A stretch of 64,000 nt of DNA, taken from contig NZ_LN879467.1 of NCBI RefSeq assembly GCF_001403635.1, positions 492,769 through 556,768 on the forward strand, in the 5' to 3' direction. Every line of letters begins with the position of its first letter. Position 1 is the first letter of the stretch. Source of the DNA: Clostridium massiliamazoniense. GTDB lineage: Bacteria > Bacillota > Clostridia > Clostridiales > Clostridiaceae. The notes beneath the pieces are model-generated. The model saw nothing but the letters and a program-made list of their open reading frames with translations, ran no database searches and was not told the DNA's origin. Of this stretch, positions 1 to 6,043 are shown piece after piece. A program made the translations under genes and the position numbers.

Positions 1-20
1 AGTCGAATTTAGTATAAAAA

Positions 21-36
21 TGTTTCACGTGAAACA
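21..36. promoter_or_regulatory. parS chromosome-partitioning site
   Basis: The sequence TGTTTCACGTGAAACA is a perfect 16-bp palindrome identical to a canonical Firmicute parS site bound by ParB/Spo0J. In Firmicutes such sites cluster around oriC, so the window is probably origin-proximal. No replication or parAB genes lie in the window, so this is inferred from the site alone. Confidence 0.9.
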
Positions 37-71
37 TTTTTGATTTAAAATTTTTTAAATTTTTCTATAAA

Positions 72-131
72 GTTTCTTATTGTGTAAACGTTTGTGTATA
101 CAATGATGTAAACAATTATATAAATGAAATG
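72..131. repeat. Degenerate hexanucleotide-periodic tract
   Basis: Units of six bases run in phase: GTAAAC at 84, GTTTGT at 90, GTATAC at 96, GTAAAC at 108, with diverged units around them. Similar tracts occur at 1637-1708 and 18581-18628, each beside a copy of the dispersed repeat. The function is unknown. The reading frame through it stays open but has no ribosome binding site, so it is probably not a gene. Confidence 0.45.
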
Positions 132-159
132 AGAGATGTGTTAATACCAGATAAGCTAG

Positions 160-236
160 GGTTTAACTTAGGTAGAAGTTTGACTTTAATGGAAGCTGTC
201 TACAGGGAGGAGGCTGATTATATCAGCTATTAAATA
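160..236 (+). repeat. Dispersed intergenic repeat, copy 1 (diverged)
   Basis: It resembles the 5' half of the better copy at 44010-44146: TTAACTTAGGTAGA matches TTAATTCAGGTGGA, and GTCTACAGGGAGGAGGCTG matches the block at about 44081. The 3' block GGAGTATTACAGA is missing. It lies downstream of the minus-strand gene at 365-667 and is the least certain copy. Confidence 0.4.
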
Positions 237-279
237 TTAGCGAATTATAGTTATTTCAAAATAAATTTTGAGTTAAATA

Positions 280-313
280 AAAAGGCAGACTTCCATAAAG
301 GAAGCTGCCTTTT
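280..313. terminator. Bidirectional intrinsic terminator
   Basis: A stem AAAAGGCAG/CTGCCTTTT continues as CTTCC/GGAAG around an ATAAA loop, with A runs on one side and T runs on the other. It lies about 50 bp past the stop of the minus-strand gene at 365-667 and probably ends that transcript. Confidence 0.75.
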
Positions 314-364
314 ATATATAATAAGTGAATAAGGTAATAAAAATCTTAAAAATAAAGTTTTAAT

Positions 365-667
365 TTATTTTCTTTTATGAGTTTCTTTGAAGTTAATATG
401 CTTTTCTATTTCTGCTTTAATATCTTTTAACATCATAATATAACCATCAGATAGATTATTTGAATTTACTGCTTTTAATTTTTCATCTATATAAGTCATT
501 ATATCTGAATTGTCTTTTTCTACAGTATTCATTACATCATCTAAGGCATTAATTTCTTCACTCATCTCTTTCACATTGTGTACTGAAAGAAAGTATTCTG
601 CTGGGGTACAAGCTTCAAGCTCTATTTTCATATTTTCCAATAAGCTTAATAATTCTTCTTTATTCAT
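365..667 (-). CDS. Hypothetical soluble helical protein, 100 aa
   Basis: I do not recognise this protein. It is 100 residues, charged, without membrane segments, cysteines or metal motifs, and looks mostly alpha-helical with Glu/Lys/Leu patterns that could form coiled coil. The ATG is preceded by TTAGGAG at good distance, which supports a real gene. It stands alone: a terminator hairpin follows at 280-313, and the region upstream (668-1140) holds no recognisable gene. Confidence 0.65.
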   Translation of the reverse strand: MNKEELLSLLENMKIELEACTPAEYFLSVHNVKEMSEEINALDDVMNTVEKDNSDIMTYIDEKLKAVNSNNLSDGYIMMLKDIKAEIEKHINFKETHKRK

Positions 668-1140
668 TTGTGTTTCTCCTAACTATTTGTAATTTTTTAT
701 TTCTATTTTTATAGAGAATTTTCTTTCATCTAAAAAATTTTAGATATAATATGTCTTATTTTCAAATATAAAATTTTTTAAAATATACTTTTTTCAAGAT
801 CATTATATTATTTTGGAGTCCAAGCTATTGATATGATTAAAAGCAATAGGTTGGATTTTTTGATTTTTAAATCTTAGTTTATCAGATAATCCTTTAAAAA
901 ACTTTTTAACTATCATAATCATTTTTAGGAATATGTTTATAATGAGAGATAGTTTTTAAGCTAAGTTAATTCAGTTCTCTTCAACTGATTTCTCTTTTTT
1001 CTTAAATCATTATCTGAAATGAGTTTTCTTTGAAAATAAGTTAAGTAAATTGGATTATGGAATAATAGTCCAATTATGTTATATCTTAATTTAATAATAA
1101 TATAAATGTTGCAATAAATCAATGCAACTTTTATAAGCTA
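668..1140. other. AT-rich intergenic stretch, no gene seen
   Basis: No open frame with a ribosome binding site and no RNA motif was found. Weak inverted repeats occur near 1050-1078 (TTGGATTAT/ATAATAGTCCAA) and near 1107-1131 (GTTGCA/TGCAAC). Their significance is unclear. Confidence 0.5.
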
Positions 1141-1254
1141 AGATTTAATCTACATAGAGTTCTGAATTCAGCTAAATTTTAGTGAGCATTATTTATAAGC
1201 ATAGGTCTATTTACTAGAAGATTGGAGTATTACAGACACTAGTCTTCAGATGAA
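1141..1254 (+). repeat. Dispersed intergenic repeat, copy 2
   Basis: It carries TGAATTCAGCTAAATTTTAG (1162 on) followed by the 3' block TAGAAGATTGGAGTATTACA (1215 on) and ACTAGT. This is the same order as copies at 45752, 53653 and 18424. It lies in a gap with no adjacent start codon. Confidence 0.7.
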
Positions 1255-1371
1255 TTGAGTTCATAATATTGTTTTTTACATAAAAAATTAAGATAATTTT
1301 AAGAATTTTTTAGGATTAATATTTAGAAATAAGATTTATTCTAGTATATGAAGTTTAGAAAATTTTATTAG

Positions 1372-1572
1372 CAACACTTATTATTAATACATTTCAGTAC
1401 CACTATTTCCTTTTGGTTTATATACTTAGTAATTGGCACAATAAATTTTAAACTAAGTTTTTTGTTAGCTAATTTATCTTTGATGATAATACTTACTATA
1501 TTAATTTCAATAATACCACTTCTAGAAATAAGAAGACTTAAAGTTATAGATCTTATTAGAATTCAAAAATAA
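1372..1572 (+). pseudogene. Remnant of an FtsX/MacB-type ABC permease C-terminus
   Basis: An open frame of 66 codons has no usable start codon or ribosome binding site; a stop at 1369 precedes it. The translation has two hydrophobic segments and ends PLLEIRRLKVIDLIR, which resembles the cytoplasmic tail of FtsX-family permeases (last membrane helix, then a basic stretch and an IDLIR-like end). No ATPase partner is near. I read it as the decayed 3' end of a permease gene. A short coincidental frame is the alternative. Confidence 0.4.
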
Positions 1573-1636
1573 TTAAAAGTTTATATTATAGGACAACTTT
1601 TTTGAAAAGTTCAATTTTACAATTATAAATAAATAT

Positions 1637-1708
1637 AATTACATTAACGAAATTGATTACGAAAATATTTACGTTTACGTATACGAAAATGTAAACATAA
1701 TTATTTAA
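1637..1708. repeat. Degenerate hexanucleotide-periodic tract
   Basis: About eleven in-phase six-base units, including GATTAC at 1655, GAAAAT at 1661 and 1685, GTTTAC at 1673, GTATAC at 1679 and GTAAAC at 1691. It has the same period and units as the tracts at 72-131 and 18581-18628, and also lies near a dispersed repeat copy (1785). Confidence 0.5.
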
Positions 1709-1719
1709 GTTGATATAAG

Positions 1720-1760
1720 AATGAACAGTCTATTTTATATTTGGAAATAGACTGTTCATT
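1720..1760. other. Perfect 16-bp inverted repeat (hairpin)
   Basis: AATGAACAGTCTATTT at 1720 and its exact complement at 1745-1760 flank a 9-base loop. It has no strong T tract, so it is not a classical terminator. It could be an old terminator of the decayed permease at 1372-1572, or a protein-binding site. Confidence 0.55.
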
Positions 1761-1784
1761 AAAGCTTGTATATATTTATTTGTA

Positions 1785-1900
1785 TAAAAATTGAGAGTTA
1801 ATTCAGGTAAAATTTTAGTGGGAATTAATTAAAGAATTATACTTTATTATTTTTAATTTATATAAAATTGGAGTGTTAAAAATATTAGTTATTAGATGAA
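1785..1900 (+). repeat. Dispersed intergenic repeat, copy 3
   Basis: It contains GTTAATTCAGG, AATTTTAGTGGGAA and the 3' block TTGGAGTGTTA...ATATTAGTTATTAGATGAA, in the same order as in the other copies. It ends about 50 bp from the stop of the minus-strand small gene at 1951-2118. Confidence 0.7.
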
Positions 1901-1950
1901 TACTAGAAGCAAAATCAGTTTAATTTTAATATAAATTTTTAAAATTTAAA

Positions 1951-2118
1951 CTAAGAATTTTTCTTTTTTTTATTATAAGTAACTAAATCTATTATTGTTC
2001 CAAGGACTACTCCAGAACAAAGCCCCACAAGAATTTTATTTAAAACAATTCCTATGGCCAAACCAAAACCAAGACCAGTGGCAGCATAAGTAATAGAATA
2101 TTTAGGATCTTCTTTCAC
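1951..2118 (-). CDS. Small glycine-rich membrane protein, 55 aa
   Basis: A GTG start at 2118 follows AGAAGGTG at about 8 bases. The 55-residue product starts with a polar KEDPKYS segment, then has hydrophobic glycine-patterned helices (GLGFGLAIGIVL and GLCSGVVLGTIID) and a basic YNKKKKNS tail. The glycine spacing resembles glycine-zipper membrane peptides. It is too short for routine gene finders. The function is unknown, and no operon partner is visible. I judge it real from the strong ribosome binding site and the clean membrane-protein pattern. Confidence 0.65.
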   Translation of the reverse strand: MKEDPKYSITYAATGLGFGLAIGIVLNKILVGLCSGVVLGTIIDLVTYNKKKKNS

Positions 2119-2297
2119 TATAAGCACCTTCTAAAATATAAATATAGTTTATTATATTTTTTTTTATGGAAATAGTGAATTAATATGATTAAGAAGAATA
2201 AATATTAAAAGTATAGTTTGAACTTAGTTTATTTTAATTGTTTGAAGTTAAGAATATCTTAAGATAGAATAAATCTATATAAAGAAATATAGCGAAA

Positions 2298-2337
2298 AAA
2301 TATAGAAGCATTATAGTTTCTAGTTATCAGGTAAATT
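2298..2337 (+). repeat. Dispersed intergenic repeat, 3' block (copy 4)
   Basis: ATATAGAAGCATTATAGTTT followed by CTAGTTATCAGGTAAATT matches the 3' block of the family. It ends 19 bp before the ATG of the downstream EFR1 gene, so the repeat would form part of its leader. Confidence 0.5.
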
Positions 2338-2356
2338 AAAATTAGGAGGGGTATTT

Positions 2357-3121
2357 ATGATATTTTATTTCTCAGGTACAGGAAATTCAAAGTATATAGC
2401 CACAAAATTAAGTGAATTTAATGGTGATAAATTAATTTCCATAGCAGAAGAGATCATTAATAGAAAGGATAATTGTGAATATGAATTAAAGGAAAATGAG
2501 ACTGTTGCTATTGTTTACCCAATATATGCTTGGGCACCACCAAAGCCTGTTTTAGACTTTGTAAAGAAATTAAAATTAAACAATTATAATAAAAATTATA
2601 TTTATACAGTAGCAACCTGTGGTGAAAATATAGGAGATGCTATGGGTGTATTATCAAGGGCTTTAGAAAAAAATAACTATAGATTAAATAGTGGATTCTC
2701 TATAGCTATGCCAAATAATTATATAATAATGGGTGATATTGATAGCAATGATATACAAAATAAGAAAGTTAAAGAAGCAAATAAAACAATAGAAGAAATT
2801 AGGAAGGTAGTTGAGTCTAGGAGTAGTGTTTTTCAGGTAAAAAAAGGGGCTTTTCCAAAGGTTCTTACTAAAATAATAAATCCTGTATTTAATAAATTTG
2901 CTATAGATGCAAGTAAATTTAAAGTTTCAGATAAATGTATTAGTTGTAAAAAGTGTGAAAGTATATGTAATACAAAAAATATAAAAGTTGATGGAAAGCC
3001 AGTTTGGGGAAACAATTGCTGCCAATGTTTAGCTTGTTTACATTGTTGTCCTACAAGAGCAATTGACTATGGAAAATCAACAGAGAAAAAGGGAAGATAC
3101 TTTTTCAATTTTGATAAGTAA
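2357..3121 (+). CDS. EFR1 family flavodoxin-ferredoxin protein
   Basis: A 254-residue protein that joins a flavodoxin-like N-terminal domain to a C-terminal two-cluster ferredoxin. The N-terminus YFSGTGNSKYIA is the FMN phosphate-binding loop. The C-terminal third has CISCKKCESIC (C-x2-C-x2-C-x3-C), then a second set spaced the same way and ending CCP, enough for two 4Fe-4S clusters. Proteins of this type are cytoplasmic electron carriers or reductases in anaerobes; the partner is unknown. The start is set by AGGAGGGG 8 bases before the ATG. It is a single gene, with a dispersed-repeat 3' block just upstream and a strong terminator downstream shared with the convergent oxidoreductase. Confidence 0.9.
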   Translation: MIFYFSGTGNSKYIATKLSEFNGDKLISIAEEIINRKDNCEYELKENETVAIVYPIYAWAPPKPVLDFVKKLKLNNYNKNYIYTVATCGENIGDAMGVLSRALEKNNYRLNSGFSIAMPNNYIIMGDIDSNDIQNKKVKEANKTIEEIRKVVESRSSVFQVKKGAFPKVLTKIINPVFNKFAIDASKFKVSDKCISCKKCESICNTKNIKVDGKPVWGNNCCQCLACLHCCPTRAIDYGKSTEKKGRYFFNFDK

Positions 3122-3129
3122 AAAGAAAA

Positions 3130-3179
3130 AATAGGACTATCTCAAAGTGGAAAAATCCACATTTAGAGAGGGTCCTATT
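3130..3179. terminator. Bidirectional terminator between convergent genes
   Basis: AATAGGAC...TATCTC pairs with GAGAG..GGTCCTATT around an inner AAAGTGG/CCACATTT stem, followed by T-rich sequence in + and A-rich sequence on the other side. It lies between the EFR1 gene (ends 3121) and the convergent oxidoreductase (ends 3203). Confidence 0.8.
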
Positions 3180-3202
3180 GTTTAATATAATACTTTCAAA
3201 AA

Positions 3203-4552
3203 TTATAGTGATTGTTCAAAATTAAATAAATTTATAGGGTCATATTTCTTCTTGATTTCCTCTAGTTTAGGAAGACTTTCACCATAATATTCTTTCTTAT
3301 AATTATCTAATTCTTTTATAGGAAAAGCTATGAAAGAACCAGCTGTTATTGGTTTAGTATAATTAGTGAATTTATCTACAACCCATTCTTTATTTATTTC
3401 AGCAAATTCTCTTTCTTCCCAAACTGATTGAAGTCCTAATATAGCATCTGCATTTCTATAATAAAATGAAGCAGAGTCTTTAGGAGTTGATTTTACATTT
3501 CCTCCTAGTCCATATAGAGAAAGGGCTGTATAAATTGAACCTTTAGGTCTTTCTTCTAAAATTGATAGAAGATTTTTAATTTCTTCTTCTGTATAATCTC
3601 TAGTTATAAATCTACCAGTTGATTTATAGCTTTCATAGTCAGGATGGGCATCTTGGATATCCCTATTTATTTGTAATACAGATTGATATATAAATTCAGA
3701 TTCTACATTTTCAAGTATATTTAAAAATGGTTTAAGAATTTCTTTTGCTTCTTCTGAAGTACCATAAAAAATTCCAGTAATATGTGAGCCACTTCCTTTT
3801 TCTAAGGAGTTATATGTACTTAATTTACAGTTAAATCTATTATCTATAGTTTTAAAATGCTTTTGCCATGTAAGAAATACTTTAACTTTTTCTTCAAGAG
3901 TTGTGTTAAAGTAATCTATATGAATTAATGTTGCATTTTCTATTTTGTGGGAAAGTTTAAAGGTAAGTTTAGTTACTACTCCAAAATTACCAGCACCAGC
4001 ACCTTTTAATGCCCAAAATAAATCAGAATTTTCTTTTTCATTAGCAATTACACTATTACCATTGTAGTCTACTACTTCAGCTTCTAAAAGATTATCAGAA
4101 CCAAGCCCTAGATATCTTGCAGAATAGCCCCAGCCACCGCCAAGGGTGAAGCCTACAGCCCCAACAGTAGGACAACCCCCTCCAGGAAAAGCATAGCCTT
4201 CTGAACAAATTGCTTCATAAACTTCTCTATTTCTAGCACCAGCTTCTATAGTGGCAGTATTGCTATTTTTATCTAAAGAAATAGCATTCATTTTACTTAC
4301 ATCTATTACTATTAAATTATCTCCTGTTGAGAATCCTTCATAATGATGACAACCAGATCTAATTCTGAATTCTAAGTTATTTTCTCTTACGAATTTTATT
4401 GCATTGATAATATCATTTTTATTTGAACAATAAATAATAGCTGTAGGAAATTTTTCTATAGCTCTATTCCATGAAAGTGTAGCATTTTTATATAAAGGAT
4501 TATCTTTAGTTATTATTTCACCTGTTAATTGTGAAAAATCTATTTTTGTCAT
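3203..4552 (-). CDS. FAD-binding oxidoreductase, berberine-bridge (BBE) type
   Basis: A 449-residue flavoprotein of the PCMH/vanillyl-alcohol-oxidase superfamily with a BBE C-terminus. The FAD domain shows RSGCHHYEG (residues about 65-75; a His in this motif is the 8-alpha histidyl link) and GGGCPTVGA (about 130; the Cys position used for the 6-S-cysteinyl link). Both attachment residues are therefore present, as in bicovalent flavoenzymes that oxidise sugars, alkaloids or antibiotics. The C-terminal NLFNFEQSL matches the family ending. The substrate cannot be read from sequence. The start is taken at 4552, because GGTGA sits 8 bases before this ATG; an in-frame ATG 15 bases upstream lacks a site. 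There is no signal peptide, so the enzyme is likely cytoplasmic. Confidence 0.88.
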   Translation of the reverse strand: MTKIDFSQLTGEIITKDNPLYKNATLSWNRAIEKFPTAIIYCSNKNDIINAIKFVRENNLEFRIRSGCHHYEGFSTGDNLIVIDVSKMNAISLDKNSNTATIEAGARNREVYEAICSEGYAFPGGGCPTVGAVGFTLGGGWGYSARYLGLGSDNLLEAEVVDYNGNSVIANEKENSDLFWALKGAGAGNFGVVTKLTFKLSHKIENATLIHIDYFNTTLEEKVKVFLTWQKHFKTIDNRFNCKLSTYNSLEKGSGSHITGIFYGTSEEAKEILKPFLNILENVESEFIYQSVLQINRDIQDAHPDYESYKSTGRFITRDYTEEEIKNLLSILEERPKGSIYTALSLYGLGGNVKSTPKDSASFYYRNADAILGLQSVWEEREFAEINKEWVVDKFTNYTKPITAGSFIAFPIKELDNYKKEYYGESLPKLEEIKKKYDPINLFNFEQSL

Positions 4553-4710
4553 TAAAAAAATCACCATCCATCAATTTATAGTCATTTAATAGGTTAGAGT
4601 TATTTTTATAAAAAATAAAACTAAATCAAAAAGAGTAACAAAATTTTTATAAATATATTTCTCTAATTAGTGAAATACATTTATAATCTTCATATAGTCC
4701 TCTTTTTTAC

Positions 4711-4838
4711 TGATAATTAGTATCTGTAAGTTTAAATTTCTATAAGCTTAAGATAAACAGATACAGATTCCTAGATAATTTTGACTAAAATTCAGAGAAA
4801 TCTTTAAAGCTACCTGAATTAAGTCTCAATTTATATAA
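4711..4838 (-). repeat. Dispersed intergenic repeat, copy 5 (reverse strand)
   Basis: Read on the minus strand it gives GAGACTTAATTCAGGTAG, CTGAATTTTAGTCAAAATTA, TGTTTATCTTAAGCTTATAG and ACAGATACTAATTATCAG in the family order. It is the only nearly full-length reverse copy. It lies upstream of, and in the same direction as, the minus-strand oxidoreductase at 4552. Confidence 0.75.
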
Positions 4839-4882
4839 TACTCCCTTATGTGAACGGAGTAAATAAGGTACTTTAGTGTGGC

Positions 4883-4906
4883 TTACTTACAAATTAGTAA
4901 CTTACT
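4883..4906. promoter_or_regulatory. Possible regulator-binding site (HxlR-like half sites)
   Basis: ACTTAC and GTAACTTAC blocks flank AAATTA, forming an imperfect inverted/direct repeat like those seen near HxlR-regulated promoters. It lies about 330 bp upstream of the oxidoreductase start and about 240 bp upstream of the thioesterase. No HxlR gene is in the window. The assignment rests on pattern memory only. Confidence 0.25.
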
Positions 4907-5148
4907 ATAAAATATATATAGTTGTTGTGAAATTTTTATTATAGTATACTATTTTATCAGAAAAATTCTTAAATTGCATAATTTTAAAAAAATTAGTGAA
5001 TAAATTATGTAAAAAAGCTAAAAACTTTGTATAATATAAATGTACTTATTACTAAGTTTTATTTTTTTTATATTAATGTTAAATATTTATCATTGATTTG
5101 AACTTTATAGAATAGGTATCTAATCTTTACAAAAGTAGGTGTAAATTC

Positions 5149-5913
5149 ATGTACAAAGGAAAAAATTATTGTGAAAAAAACTATGAAATAGTATTTAAGG
5201 ATATAAATGAGGAGGGAAGATGTAAAATAACAACTATGATTTCATACTTAACAGACATAGCATTAGCACATGCTGAGGCTGGAGGGTTAGATTTTTTTGA
5301 AGAGATGAAAAATGGAAGAAGTCTAATTTTTGTAGATTATAGTTTAAAAATAAATAAGTATCCAACTTATAGAGAGATAGTTACAGTGAAAACTTATGTT
5401 GAACTTATGGAAAAGTTTTATGCTATAAGAAAATATTATGGTTATAATTCAAAAGGAGAAGAACTTTTTGAAGCTGAAGCTTTAGGTCTAACTTTTGATA
5501 TAAAAAATAGAAAAATGTTAAAAGTCCCAGATGAGTATTTTGATTTATATGGAGTTGAAAGAAAAAAATATCCAAAACCAAATAGGGTAAAAGTAGCTGA
5601 TATAAATGAGATTACAACAGAACATGAGTTTGAAATAAGACATACAGATAAAGATAGGAATAAGCATGTTAATAATACAAAATATGTTGAGTGGGCTATG
5701 AATATATTTTCAAATGAAATTTCAGATTCTTACAAAGTCCAATCAATAGAGGTAAAATTTGAGAGAGAAGTACAAACAGAAGATTCAATAAAAATCCAAG
5801 CACAATTAATAGAAAAAGAAGACGGATATGAAGCAATATATAAATTTATTGATACTAGTAATGATAAAGAAACAACAAGAATGAAAATTACTTGGATTAA
5901 AAATGACAATTAA
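5149..5913 (+). CDS. Acyl-ACP thioesterase (FatA/FatB family)
   Basis: The 254 residues form a double hot-dog acyl-ACP thioesterase that hydrolyses acyl-ACP to free fatty acid. The N-terminal hot-dog domain has MISYLTDIALAHAEAGG, and the second hot-dog begins near residue 150. The region DKDRNKHVNNTKYVEW carries the N-x-H-V-N signature expected for the active-site loop. Length fits bacterial members, which are shorter than the plant enzymes. The start ATG follows AGTAGGTG. It is transcribed alone; the downstream helicase gene has its own leader containing a dispersed-repeat block. Chain-length preference cannot be predicted. Confidence 0.9.
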   Translation: MYKGKNYCEKNYEIVFKDINEEGRCKITTMISYLTDIALAHAEAGGLDFFEEMKNGRSLIFVDYSLKINKYPTYREIVTVKTYVELMEKFYAIRKYYGYNSKGEELFEAEALGLTFDIKNRKMLKVPDEYFDLYGVERKKYPKPNRVKVADINEITTEHEFEIRHTDKDRNKHVNNTKYVEWAMNIFSNEISDSYKVQSIEVKFEREVQTEDSIKIQAQLIEKEDGYEAIYKFIDTSNDKETTRMKITWIKNDN

Positions 5914-5920
5914 AAGAGAT

Positions 5921-6000
5921 ATTATCTATGGATGTGTGCCTGTTTATCTTCAACCTATAGATAGTTGAAGTATTATAGATACTAGTTTATTAGGTAAATT
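5921..6000 (+). repeat. Dispersed intergenic repeat, 3' half (copy 6)
   Basis: GATGTGTGCCTGTTTATCTT, TTGAAGTATTATAGATACTA and TTATTAGGTAAATT match the 3' half of the family. It starts 7 bp after the thioesterase stop and ends about 27 bp before the helicase ribosome binding site. Confidence 0.7.
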
Positions 6001-6043
6001 TTTATGAGTGATGTAGAAGATAAGAATAGGAGTTGTGAATAAA

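Noticed and set aside
132..235. Short open frame starting at an ATG (131) in the left gap
   Set aside because: No ribosome binding site; it runs through a hexamer tract and repeat copy, which explains the sequence.
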